Part shown: positions 38,790 through 47,525 of the stretch, piece after piece
How positions within the stretch are numbered: the stretch's first letter is position 1
Layout of the letters: each line of letters opens with the position of its first letter
DNA from: Bacteroides ovatus
Lineage (GTDB): Bacteria; Bacteroidota; Bacteroidia; Bacteroidales; Bacteroidaceae
Reading direction: 5' to 3'
Length of the DNA: 64,000 bases
Assembly: GCF_001314995.1 (NCBI RefSeq)
Contig: NZ_CP012938.1
Location: 4,898,001 to 4,962,000 of the forward strand
Position numbers and translations under genes: made by a program
Notes under the pieces: generated by a model
What the model was told of the DNA's origin: nothing
The model's database searches: none
Seen by the model: the letters and a program-made list of their open reading frames with translations, nothing else

Positions 38790-41444
38790 TTAGAATTCTT
38801 GTCCTAAGATAAAGTGGAACTGGCTTCCTCCATATTGTTTAGAACCAAATACTTTGTCGAAACCGTAACCCCAGTCAATACCCATCATACCAATCATCGG
38901 AAGGAAGATACGAACACCGACACCGGCAGAACGTTTCAACTCGAATGGATTGAATTTCTTGATATCATGCCATGCGTTACCTGCTTCAAGGAAACCTAAC
39001 ACATAAATGTTAGTACTTGTTTCCAGCATCAACGGATATCTCAATTCGATACCGAGACGTGCATAGGCATAACCTTCAGAACCGTATGGTGTTAATGAGC
39101 TGTTTTCGTAACCACGCAAAGCGATACTTTCAGTTGCATAAGTTGAATAACCGGTCATACCGTCACCACCTACGTCGAATGTACCGAACGGAGATTTCTT
39201 GTATTGGTTATAGTGACCTAACAGACCGAATTCCGTACGTGTCATTAATACCAGACATTTAGGATGAGCAACCGGATCCATCAGCGGAGTATATGTTTTG
39301 CCTTTGAATTTCCATTTGTGGTATTCTATCCATTTATGAAGTTTATTCATGTTGTCCTGGGTAATGCTACCTGTTTCAGGGTTGCTGTAATATCCCTTAT
39401 AGTCTTTACCGTCCATCAACGAGTAAGGCGGTGTGAACTGAACTGACAGTGAGAAATCTGAACCCGAACGAGGGAAGATTGGGTTGTCAATAGAGTTACG
39501 AGCCAAAGTCAATGAAATGCTAAGGTCATTACATTTACCGTTGGTGACCGGGAAGTATTGCCAGTCGCTCAAGTTATAACGTTGGTAAGCTAATTCTGCA
39601 GAAAGAGTGAAATAGTCATCCGGCCATTTCAGACGTTTACCCCAACCTACGGAAAGTCCCCACATCTTGATAGACTTATCAGGGTCATAATAGTTTTCGT
39701 AGTTGTTATAGTTACCATAGTTGTACATACCATAACCACCGTAGCCACTATACATACTGTTGTAGTAGTTGTTGAAGTAGCTGGAGTTGTAGTAACGGCT
39801 ACTGATATCTGTCTGTACAGAAAAGAATGCCGATACAGAGAATGAATTCGGACGTTTGCCGCCAAACCATGGATCGAAGAATGAAATACTGTATGATTGG
39901 TAGTATTTAGCGTTCGTCTGTCCGCTGATAGTCAATGTCTGACCATCACCTTGAGGAAGTATACCACGGTAGTTTTCACCCGGGTGCAACAAGTTGGCTA
40001 CAGAGAAGTTGGTAAACTTCAAGCTCAACTTACCGATAATACCCGTCTGTCCCCAACCTGCAGAGAATTCCACCTGGTCGTTAGCTTTGGAAGTCAAAGG
40101 CAAACCTATGTCAACAGTTCCGTTCATCGGATCCGGTTGAATATCTGGTTGCAGTTTTTCCGGGTCAAAGTGTCCCATCTGCTGAATTTCACGCAAAGAA
40201 CGCATCAAGTCTTCTTTGCTGAACAATTGTCCCGGACGAATACGAAGTTCACGGCGAACGACGTTTTCATACAAACGGTCATTACCACTGATCTTGATCT
40301 TATTGATAGTAGCCTGACGGCCTTCATAGATTCTCATTTCGAGGTCGATAGAGTCGCCAACGATATTTACTTCTACCGGGTCAAGGTTATAGAACAGGTA
40401 ACCGTTGTTGTAGTATAAGTTACCGATAGCGTCATCATCTGTAGAAACACGTTCGTTCAATAACTTCTGGTTGTATACGTCACCTTTCTTCATGCGGAGC
40501 AGGAAGTTCAACTGTTCTGACGGATAGAGAGTGTTACCTACCCATGTAACGTTACGCAGATAATATTTTTGTCCCTCGTCTATATTCAAATAAACGTTTA
40601 CAGTCTTTTCGTCATACTGTGAAACGCTGTCTTTTACAATCATTGCATCACGGTATCCCAACTCATTATATTTGTCGATAATCAGTTGCTTGTCTGCCTC
40701 GAAGTTCTCTGGCACGAATTTCTTGGTGCGGAACAGGTTACGAAGTTTACCTTTCTCATTGGTTTTCTTCATAACTTTCTTCAGCTTGGAAGTCTTGATC
40801 GCATGATTACCAACGATTTGGATTTCGTGTACTTTGATTTTTTCTTTCTTGTCGATATCAATGTCGACGATCACCTGATTTTCGCTGGATGGATCGTCTT
40901 TCTGCGAGATGATTACTTCTGCATTTTTGAATCCCTTATCGTCGAAGTAACGTTTGATTAATGTCTTGGCACGGTCTACGGTATTCGGAGTAATCTGCAT
41001 ACCTTTTACCATTCCCAGCTTGCTTTCAAGATCGGTACGTTCCGACTTCTTCACACCATGATAGCGTACATCTGCGATACGTGGGCGTTGTGTCAGACTG
41101 ATTTTTAACCAGATTTTGTCACCTTCAATTTTCTCGGCTGTGATTTGTACATTTGAGAACAAGCCATGACGCCAATAACGTTTGATTGCTCCAGTAATTT
41201 CGTCACCCGGCACAGTAATTGTCTGTCCTACCGATAGTCCGGATAGTCCAATCAATACATAGTCTTCATAATTCTTTACGCCTTCGACTTTAATATCTGC
41301 TATCTCATACTTTTTGGGTGTTCCGGAGTATAAGATGACAGGTTTCGAGTCTTCATCAGTGTTAGCATTTTGCGCAATGCCTGTTGTCGCAAAGCAGCAC
41401 AGGCAGACAAACGTTATGAATATAAAGGAAATACGATAATGCAT
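38790..41444 (-). CDS. bamA: Outer-membrane protein assembly factor BamA
   Basis: The 884-residue protein has a signal peptide (ending TTGIAQ) and about five POTRA domains (~45-450; e.g. YEIADIKVEGVKNYEDY and INKIKISGNDRLYENVVRREL). An Omp85 barrel starts near VEFSAGWGQTG and ends QFHFILGQEF with C-terminal Phe. It inserts beta-barrels, including the SusC and TonB receptors, into the outer membrane. A Tyr/Asn/Gly-rich stretch (~residues 548-590, coded at 39679-39800) interrupts the barrel in what should be a surface loop. It sits between uppS and skp. Confidence 0.95.
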   Translation of the reverse strand: MHYRISFIFITFVCLCCFATTGIAQNANTDEDSKPVILYSGTPKKYEIADIKVEGVKNYEDYVLIGLSGLSVGQTITVPGDEITGAIKRYWRHGLFSNVQITAEKIEGDKIWLKISLTQRPRIADVRYHGVKKSERTDLESKLGMVKGMQITPNTVDRAKTLIKRYFDDKGFKNAEVIISQKDDPSSENQVIVDIDIDKKEKIKVHEIQIVGNHAIKTSKLKKVMKKTNEKGKLRNLFRTKKFVPENFEADKQLIIDKYNELGYRDAMIVKDSVSQYDEKTVNVYLNIDEGQKYYLRNVTWVGNTLYPSEQLNFLLRMKKGDVYNQKLLNERVSTDDDAIGNLYYNNGYLFYNLDPVEVNIVGDSIDLEMRIYEGRQATINKIKISGNDRLYENVVRRELRIRPGQLFSKEDLMRSLREIQQMGHFDPEKLQPDIQPDPMNGTVDIGLPLTSKANDQVEFSAGWGQTGIIGKLSLKFTNFSVANLLHPGENYRGILPQGDGQTLTISGQTNAKYYQSYSISFFDPWFGGKRPNSFSVSAFFSVQTDISSRYYNSSYFNNYYNSMYSGYGGYGMYNYGNYNNYENYYDPDKSIKMWGLSVGWGKRLKWPDDYFTLSAELAYQRYNLSDWQYFPVTNGKCNDLSISLTLARNSIDNPIFPRSGSDFSLSVQFTPPYSLMDGKDYKGYYSNPETGSITQDNMNKLHKWIEYHKWKFKGKTYTPLMDPVAHPKCLVLMTRTEFGLLGHYNQYKKSPFGTFDVGGDGMTGYSTYATESIALRGYENSSLTPYGSEGYAYARLGIELRYPLMLETSTNIYVLGFLEAGNAWHDIKKFNPFELKRSAGVGVRIFLPMIGMMGIDWGYGFDKVFGSKQYGGSQFHFILGQEF

Positions 41445-41474
41445 TTATGTTATAATTTGATGTTTCGAGTTATA

Positions 41475-42209
41475 TTAGCTGATCTGTTCACTGGTTTTGC
41501 CGAATCGGCGTTCCCTTTGTTGATATTCCCAAATGGCCTTGTAGAGTTCTTCTTTATCGAAGTCGGGCCAAAAGGTGTCACAAAAATAAAGCTCCGAATA
41601 AGCGCATTGCCATAGGAGGTAATTGCTTAGCCGGATTTCTCCTCCCGTGCGGATCAGTAGATCCGGATCGGGCATAAATTTAGTATCCAGATGAGATGAG
41701 ATACATTCATCCGTTATCTGTTCGGGAGACATTTCTCCTGCTTTTATCAGTGTTGCTATTTGCCGTACAGCTTCGGTTATTTCCCAACGGGATGAGTAAC
41801 TAAGAGCTAATACCATATACATACCACTATTTTTGGATGTACGTTCTATGCATGATGCCAAACTTTTCTGGACTTCAACAGGTAACTTTTTGAAATCACC
41901 GATTACATTGAAGCGAATATTGTTTTTCATCAATGTCTCTTCTTCAATAGATTCTAGCAATAGATTCATCAGAGCCGCAATCTCATCTTGCGGCCGATTC
42001 CAGTTCTCGGTTGAAAAGGTGTACAGTGTCAGGTACTTGATTCCCAAACGGGCGGCATCTTCGGTAATATTCTGTACCGTTTCTGCGCCAGCACGGTGAC
42101 CGTAAGTACGTTCTTCCCCTCGTTGTTTTGCCCATCGTCCGTTCCCATCCATAATGATGGCCACGTGTTGTGGTATCCGAGTTTTGTCTATTTGTTCTAT
42201 ATAGGACAT
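41475..42209 (-). CDS. uppS: Isoprenyl transferase (undecaprenyl diphosphate synthase)
   Basis: The 244-residue cis-prenyltransferase begins [20 protein letters not shown] (catalytic Asp21). It continues [25 protein letters not shown], and near the C-terminus [20 protein letters not shown] and [14 protein letters not shown]. It makes the C55 lipid carrier for peptidoglycan and surface glycans at the inner-membrane face. It is 30 bp before bamA and 27 bp after the DUF6242 gene, all on one transcript. Confidence 0.95.
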   Translation of the reverse strand: MSYIEQIDKTRIPQHVAIIMDGNGRWAKQRGEERTYGHRAGAETVQNITEDAARLGIKYLTLYTFSTENWNRPQDEIAALMNLLLESIEEETLMKNNIRFNVIGDFKKLPVEVQKSLASCIERTSKNSGMYMVLALSYSSRWEITEAVRQIATLIKAGEMSPEQITDECISSHLDTKFMPDPDLLIRTGGEIRLSNYLLWQCAYSELYFCDTFWPDFDKEELYKAIWEYQQRERRFGKTSEQIS

Positions 42210-42236
42210 CTTTTTATTTTAAACGTATACGTTTTT

Positions 42237-43742
42237 TTATTGACCGGCATATTCCGGATTCAGATCAAACCATAGCTGATTAAGACGAGCACGCCAAACT
42301 TCTGAATCATGACTGTAAGGCCCCCTGACTTTAGATTCGGTAGCTCGAGTTTCTTCAGCTTTTTCTACTTCTTCAGTGAAAGTAATGTTTTGTTCTTTAC
42401 CGAATAAAACATAAATAAACTTATTCTCTGTATCTTGCACTATAGAATAGTTCTTTCTTCCTCTGAATTCTGGTTTTTCTATACTCGGAGTAAAACCAGA
42501 TTCATTCCAGTCCTGATGGGGGAAGGAGAATTTTTTATTTGCTTTTTGCCAGGCTATTCCTTCGTTTTGAGAAACATAGATTGATTCGAACTCGTTTCCA
42601 AACACATAAAAAAGTTCGTTATAATAAATAACGGTTGGATTATCAAATGCCGGACAGTAAGCTGTTGTAGATTTTGTTCCCAACTTAGCCCAAACATTAC
42701 CGTCATATCCCCATGCAATAGTAATAGGAACTTTCTTATTATTAATATCGATCTCTATTGCAGGTTCATGCTTTCCTACGATGATATTACGATAGTAACT
42801 ACTTCCTTTACTAAAGGTTGTGTAAGAAATATTGTCCACAGGGAATTCCTTGTCCGCTTCTTCGATCTTTTTTTCTGAATCCGCTGCACCTAGCTCTGAT
42901 TCTAATATTGAATAGATATATTGTTTTCCGTCTTCAGTTTTGATATAGGTTATTTTAGTATCAGTATCTACAGGTATTTTTGAGATAAATGTTTTTACAT
43001 TGCCGGAGAATTTATCAGAAATTGTCCAAGCAACACCATCTGTTGATTCATATACCTTATTATTAGCGGTCGCTAATATGATTCCATTCAAAGGAAGTAT
43101 AGAATTAGGTAGTGTACTGGTAAGATCACCCGTAGTATTGGTCCCTGCCGCTGTCCAATTTGAATAGTTGCTGTTTTGGTATACTTTCAAATTTTTTCCT
43201 TCTACTACGGAATAGGTAAGGATTTTATTGTTGAATTCAATCGTTTTTTGTTCTCCAATGATCTCATCCTGCATTTTACCAACGTGATTCCATCTCAACG
43301 AATCGGGATCATGCTGATGCACATTTACCTTAATAGTATATTCCTTAGTTTGATTAGGAGATATTCCCGCTAAGGCTTCTGTCGACCATACCTTTATAGT
43401 AAGTGGCTCCCGAAGATCGATAGAATCATTGATGTTTATGACAGAATCGTTACCGCTTTTGTCTTTCATTGTTACGACGCCTGATGCCGTAGTTAATGTT
43501 TTGATTAAAATCTTGTCAATGATGGTATCGGCATGAACAGGAAGAGAGTCCTCGTTATAAATTTCACGTGATAATTGATCAATAGTGAATTTATAACTCC
43601 CAAGGCCTGCTGTGTCAAGTGCAAACGCATGGATAGTTGCATCCGGGCTATATTCGATGTTATTATCGTCATCAAGACATGACGTTATAACAAATGACAC
43701 CATGAAAAAACTCGCAATGAATGATAAAAACTTTATTTTCAT
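42237..43742 (-). CDS. DUF6242-type lipoprotein, first gene of the uppS-bamA operon
   Basis: The 501-residue lipoprotein has leader MKIKFLSFIASFFMVSFVITSC with Cys22 then LDDDNN, a surface or outer-membrane export signal. N-terminal Ig-like strands (~30-150, ending TKEYTIKVNVHQHDPDSLRW) precede a repeating series resembling a beta-propeller or BNR/sialidase-like fold (VYESTDGVAWTISDKF, FESIYVSQNEGIAWQKA). A basic tail ends HDSEVWRARLNQLWFDL. It matches Bacteroides proteins labelled DUF6242, and the catalytic role is unknown. Leading the uppS-bamA-skp operon suggests an envelope role, which is inference. Confidence 0.7.
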   Translation of the reverse strand: MKIKFLSFIASFFMVSFVITSCLDDDNNIEYSPDATIHAFALDTAGLGSYKFTIDQLSREIYNEDSLPVHADTIIDKILIKTLTTASGVVTMKDKSGNDSVININDSIDLREPLTIKVWSTEALAGISPNQTKEYTIKVNVHQHDPDSLRWNHVGKMQDEIIGEQKTIEFNNKILTYSVVEGKNLKVYQNSNYSNWTAAGTNTTGDLTSTLPNSILPLNGIILATANNKVYESTDGVAWTISDKFSGNVKTFISKIPVDTDTKITYIKTEDGKQYIYSILESELGAADSEKKIEEADKEFPVDNISYTTFSKGSSYYRNIIVGKHEPAIEIDINNKKVPITIAWGYDGNVWAKLGTKSTTAYCPAFDNPTVIYYNELFYVFGNEFESIYVSQNEGIAWQKANKKFSFPHQDWNESGFTPSIEKPEFRGRKNYSIVQDTENKFIYVLFGKEQNITFTEEVEKAEETRATESKVRGPYSHDSEVWRARLNQLWFDLNPEYAGQ

Positions 43743-43770
43743 TTGAAAGATTGTGTTTATTTACAAGTTG

Positions 43771-43778
43771 CAAAAATA
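43771..43778 (-). promoter_or_regulatory. Promoter -7 element for DUF6242-uppS-bamA-skp-skp
   Basis: TATTTTTG on the minus strand, 29 bp before the DUF6242 start. Confidence 0.55.
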
Positions 43779-43884
43779 GAAACATTTTTTCCGATAATGA
43801 ACATTACAGGTAAGTTTTATATAAAATTATAGATAATAACACTGTTTTTATCGACGTAAAACCCCCTGAATAGAACTATCTTAG

Positions 43885-44940
43885 CTATATCCGATGAACA
43901 TAATGCCAAAATTGTCTTTCGAAGTGTTCTTCTATCGAGTAACTAAAATTATCGTTCATTTGGGGTGCTTGAACACCGGAATGTAGTCTGCTGGGGCACT
44001 TCTCGATATACGCCTCATCCCATAGCTCGTCATTAATGAACGATTGCAGCAATTGACTGCCTCCTTCTACCAGTAAGGATTGTATTTTCCGTTGATACAG
44101 TACTTCCATAATCTGCTCCAGTGGGTTATGATTGAAGTCGATGGAGATATATGTGATGTTGGTTCTTGCTGGCTGTTTCTTTTCAGTAAAGACTAATGTT
44201 GGCACATTCCCATCGAATATTTGTAAATCATTCGGAAGAGATAATGTGCGGTCTAATACGACACGTATTGGATTATGTCCATACCAGTTGCGTACCGTTA
44301 GCGACGGATTATCCAATAAAGCTGTTCGCCTGCCTACCATAATCGCATCCGCCTCCGCTCTTTTTTTATGTACTAGCATTGAAGTGAGAGGAGAGGAGAG
44401 TATCAAAGGCATTCCACTTGTACGTTCTATATCAATAAACCGATCGGCTGACTCTGCCCATTTTAATGTAATATAAGGCCGATGAAGTGTATTGAAAGTA
44501 ATAAAACGACGAATCAGTGATTGACATTCTTCCTCTAATATGCCGACTGTAACTTCTCGTCCGGCATCCCGTAGTTTTTGAATCCCCCGTCCGGCTACTT
44601 CAGAAAAGGGGTCCTGGCATCCGATAACAATGCGTGGAATCTGTTTCTCTATAATCAGATCCGCACAAGGAGGTGTTTTCCCGTAGTGGGAGCAAGGTTC
44701 CAGACTGACATAAATCGTAGAATGTTTCAATAAAGACTCATCTTTGACAGAACGGATTGCATTGACTTCCGCATGTGCCTCTCCGCAGCGAATGTGATAA
44801 CCTTCGCCGATAATACGTCCGTTACATACGATAACAGCCCCTACCGTCGGGTTTGGAGGCACATTGCATAACCCGTTCTTTGCAAGCTCAATGCAACGCC
44901 TCATGTATTTTTCTTCTTCCATTTTGGTGCTCTTCGCCAT
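43885..44940 (-). CDS. ribD: Bifunctional riboflavin biosynthesis protein (deaminase/reductase)
   Basis: The 351-residue RibD has an N-terminal deaminase domain (~8-150) with zinc ligands and the catalytic Glu in CGEAHAEVNAI (His56, Glu58) and PCSHYGKTPPC (Cys83, Cys92). A C-terminal reductase domain (~155-351) has YITLKWAESADRFI, DAIMVGRRTALLDNP and QSLLVEGGSQLLQSF. It performs the second and third steps of riboflavin synthesis in the cytoplasm. The start may be 18 bp downstream (ATG 44922). It is divergent from prmC across 36 bp. Confidence 0.93.
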   Translation of the reverse strand: MAKSTKMEEEKYMRRCIELAKNGLCNVPPNPTVGAVIVCNGRIIGEGYHIRCGEAHAEVNAIRSVKDESLLKHSTIYVSLEPCSHYGKTPPCADLIIEKQIPRIVIGCQDPFSEVAGRGIQKLRDAGREVTVGILEEECQSLIRRFITFNTLHRPYITLKWAESADRFIDIERTSGMPLILSSPLTSMLVHKKRAEADAIMVGRRTALLDNPSLTVRNWYGHNPIRVVLDRTLSLPNDLQIFDGNVPTLVFTEKKQPARTNITYISIDFNHNPLEQIMEVLYQRKIQSLLVEGGSQLLQSFINDELWDEAYIEKCPSRLHSGVQAPQMNDNFSYSIEEHFERQFWHYVHRI

Positions 44941-44948
44941 ATTATTCT

Positions 44949-44956
44949 TACTTTTG
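44949..44956 (+). promoter_or_regulatory. prmC promoter -7 element
   Basis: TACTTTTG, 21 bp before prmC, in the 36-bp divergent gap with ribD. Confidence 0.55.
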
Positions 44957-44976
44957 CACTCCGAAATTGTGAAAAT

Positions 44977-45813
44977 ATGAATCGTATCACCGCTTACATT
45001 CGCCAGTCTTTGCAGGAAAGCTATCCGCAGGAAGAGATAAAAGCTCTTTCAATGCTGATTTGTTGCGACATGTTAGGCTTAGATGCGCTTGATATTTACA
45101 TGGGCAAAGATATAATTTTATCCGAATGCAAACAGCGTGAATTAGAAAACATTATATTCCGTTTACAGAAAAATGAACCGATACAGTACATTCGCGGTTT
45201 TGCAGAGTTTAGTGGAAGGAATTTTAAGGTTGCTTCCGGCGTGTTAATCCCTCGACCGGAGACCGCAGAACTCGTAGAGCTAATAGTAAAGGAGAATCCG
45301 AATGCCCGTCATCTGTTAGATATAGGTACAGGAAGTGGATGCATTGCGATCTCTCTGGATAAAAAACTTCCGGATGTAGACGTAGAGGCATGGGATATTT
45401 CGGAAGAAGCGTTGGCTATTGCCCGTAAAAACAATGAAGATTTGGAAGCCGGGGTGAGATTTCTGCAAAGAGATGTATTGTCTGATGACTGGGAAAAGGT
45501 GCCGTCTTTTGATGTGATCGTCAGTAATCCGCCTTATGTGACTGAAACGGAAAAGAATGAAATGGACGCTAATGTCCTTGATTGGGAACCAGGGTTGGCA
45601 TTGTTCGTTCCTGACGAGGATCCTTTACGGTTTTATAATCGTATAGCCTGTCTGGGAAGTGAATTGCTATTGCCGGGCGGAAAACTTTATTTTGAAATCA
45701 ACCAGGCTTATGGCCGGGAAACAGCACACATACTTGAAATGAACCAATATCGTGATGTTCGTGTTATAAAAGACATATTTGGAAAAGATAGAATAGTTAC
45801 AGCTAACCGATGA
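44977..45813 (+). CDS. prmC: Release factor glutamine methyltransferase
   Basis: The 278-residue protein has an N-terminal helical domain (~1-75), then LIPRPETAELVELI, the SAM-binding LLDIGTGSGCIAISL and the catalytic SNPPYVTE (Asn184-Tyr187). It methylates the Gln of the GGQ motif in peptide-release factors. Its last four bases overlap recX (ATGA), indicating translational coupling. Confidence 0.95.
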   Translation: MNRITAYIRQSLQESYPQEEIKALSMLICCDMLGLDALDIYMGKDIILSECKQRELENIIFRLQKNEPIQYIRGFAEFSGRNFKVASGVLIPRPETAELVELIVKENPNARHLLDIGTGSGCIAISLDKKLPDVDVEAWDISEEALAIARKNNEDLEAGVRFLQRDVLSDDWEKVPSFDVIVSNPPYVTETEKNEMDANVLDWEPGLALFVPDEDPLRFYNRIACLGSELLLPGGKLYFEINQAYGRETAHILEMNQYRDVRVIKDIFGKDRIVTANR

Positions 45814-46292
45814 GTGCACAATTAACTGATGAAGAGGCTTTAAATCGCGTAGCCTCTTACTGCTCCACTGCCGAGCATTGCCGGGCAGAAATAAATGAGA
45901 AGTTACAACGTTGGGGAATTGCCTATGATACCATTGCGCGTATTCTTGACCGACTGGAATCAGAGAAGTTCATTGATGATGAACGTTTCTGCAGGGCTTT
46001 TGTGAATGACAAGTTCCGCTTTGCCAAGTGGGGGAAAATGAAAATAGCCCAGGGGCTTTACATGAAGAAGATCCCTTCTGATGTGGCATGGCGTTATCTG
46101 AATGAAATTGATGAAGAAGAATACCTTTCTATTCTGCGTGACCTGCTGGCTTCCAAACGGAAAAGTATTCATGCGGCAGACGATTATGAATTGAATGGAA
46201 AGCTGATGCGATTTGCCATGAGTCGTGGATTTGAACTGAAAGATATTAAGCGTTGTATCGACATTCCCGATGAAGAGGAACAAATTGACTGA
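45810..46292 (+). CDS. recX: RecX regulatory protein
   Basis: The 160-residue RecX is made of tandem three-helix repeats: ALNRVASYCSTAEHCRAEI, RILDRLESEKFIDDERFCRA, WGKMKIAQGLYMKKIPSDVA, and a C-terminal LMRFAMSRGFELKDIKRCI. RecX modulates RecA filaments. The length is standard and recA is not nearby. It is coupled to prmC by a 4-bp overlap. Confidence 0.9.
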   Translation: MSAQLTDEEALNRVASYCSTAEHCRAEINEKLQRWGIAYDTIARILDRLESEKFIDDERFCRAFVNDKFRFAKWGKMKIAQGLYMKKIPSDVAWRYLNEIDEEEYLSILRDLLASKRKSIHAADDYELNGKLMRFAMSRGFELKDIKRCIDIPDEEEQID

Positions 46293-46334
46293 AAAAATAA
46301 ACGGATTCTTCTTTTTATTCTCGTTCAATTTCTG

Positions 46335-46342
46335 TACTTTTG
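46335..46342 (+). promoter_or_regulatory. pyrE promoter -7 element
   Basis: TACTTTTG, 29 bp before ATG 46371. Confidence 0.55.
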
Positions 46343-46370
46343 CGGCAAATAATTAATAGTTAGTTTAGTT

Positions 46371-47009
46371 ATGAAAAACTTAGAGAGACTATTTGCGGAG
46401 AAACTGTTGAAGATTAAAGCTATTAAACTTCAACCCGCTAACCCTTTTACATGGGCTTCTGGATGGAAATCCCCCTTTTACTGTGACAACCGTAAAACTC
46501 TGTCCTATCCTTCTCTTCGTAATTTTGTGAAGATTGAAATTACACGTCTGATATTAGAACGATTCGGACAGGTGGATGCGATTGCTGGTGTGGCTACAGG
46601 CGCTATTCCGCAGGGAGCTTTGGTGGCTGATGCATTGAATTTGCCGTTCGTGTATGTTCGTTCTACCCCCAAAGATCATGGATTAGAAAACCTGATTGAA
46701 GGTGAACTTCGTCCGGGTATGAAAGTCGTAGTCGTAGAGGACTTGATTTCTACTGGTGGTAGTAGTTTGAAGGCTGTTGAAGCAATTCGTCGCGATGGTT
46801 GTGAAGTGATCGGTATGGTTGCAGCGTATACATACGGATTCCCGGTAGCTGAAGAGGCGTTCAAAAATGCGAAGGTGACTTTGGTAACGTTGACCAATTA
46901 TGAAGCCGTGCTTGATGTTGCTCTTCGTACAGGTTATATCGAAGAAGAAGACATACAGACATTGAACGAATGGCGTAAAGACCCTGCTCATTGGGATGCT
47001 GGAAAATAA
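46371..47009 (+). CDS. pyrE: Orotate phosphoribosyltransferase
   Basis: The 212-residue protein has FTWASGWKSPFYCDNRK at the orotate site, the GVATGAIPQGALVADAL and RSTPKDHG loops, and the PRPP motif VVVVEDLISTGGSS (~119-132). It forms orotidine 5'-phosphate for pyrimidine synthesis. A terminator follows the gene. Confidence 0.95.
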   Translation: MKNLERLFAEKLLKIKAIKLQPANPFTWASGWKSPFYCDNRKTLSYPSLRNFVKIEITRLILERFGQVDAIAGVATGAIPQGALVADALNLPFVYVRSTPKDHGLENLIEGELRPGMKVVVVEDLISTGGSSLKAVEAIRRDGCEVIGMVAAYTYGFPVAEEAFKNAKVTLVTLTNYEAVLDVALRTGYIEEEDIQTLNEWRKDPAHWDAGK

Positions 47010-47038
47010 GATTCATTTTTTGATCAAACATATTTGGT

Positions 47039-47085
47039 AAAAAGAACTGTTCGGGCAATATTTGGCCGGATTGTTCTTTTTTTGT
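47039..47085 (+). terminator. pyrE terminator
   Basis: AAAAAGAAC (47039-47047) pairs with GTTCTTTTT (47073-47081), with a short inner CGG/CCG stem, and leads into a T-run. Confidence 0.75.
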
Positions 47086-47104
47086 TTTATACTAATAGAA
47101 AATT

Positions 47105-47515
47105 ATGAGTAATTTTGAGAGTAGTGTCAAGGTAATACCTTACAGCCAGGAGCGCGTATATAATAAACTTTCAGATTTAAGTAATCTGGAAGCAGTCAAA
47201 GACCGTTTGCCAAAAGATAAGGTGCAGGATTTGAGTTTTGATTCGGACACGTTGAGTTTTAGTGTCTCTCCTATCGGAAAGTTGACTTTGCAAATTGTAG
47301 AGCGTGATCCTTGTAAATGTATAAAGTTGGCAACAACTAACTCTCCTCTTCCTTTTAATATGTGGATTCAATTGGTTGAAACTGCAGAAGAAGAGTGCAA
47401 AGTGAAGGTAACTATCGGAATGGATCTTAATCCATTTATGAAAGCAATGGTACAGAAACCTCTCCAGGAAGGTTTGGAGAAGATGGTTGATATGCTGGCA
47501 GTTATTGGATATTAA
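47105..47515 (+). CDS. SRPBCC-family small-ligand-binding protein
   Basis: The 136-residue cytoplasmic protein has the START/SRPBCC (Bet v 1-like) pattern: an N-terminal strand FESSVKVIPYSQERVYNKLS, then LEAVKDRLPKDKVQDLSFD, and a long C-terminal helix MVQKPLQEGLEKMVDMLAVI. Such folds bind hydrophobic ligands, but no ligand or partner can be named. It lies 10 bp before argH and is probably co-transcribed. Confidence 0.7.
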   Translation: MSNFESSVKVIPYSQERVYNKLSDLSNLEAVKDRLPKDKVQDLSFDSDTLSFSVSPIGKLTLQIVERDPCKCIKLATTNSPLPFNMWIQLVETAEEECKVKVTIGMDLNPFMKAMVQKPLQEGLEKMVDMLAVIGY

Positions 47516-47525
47516 ACTTTTTTTT

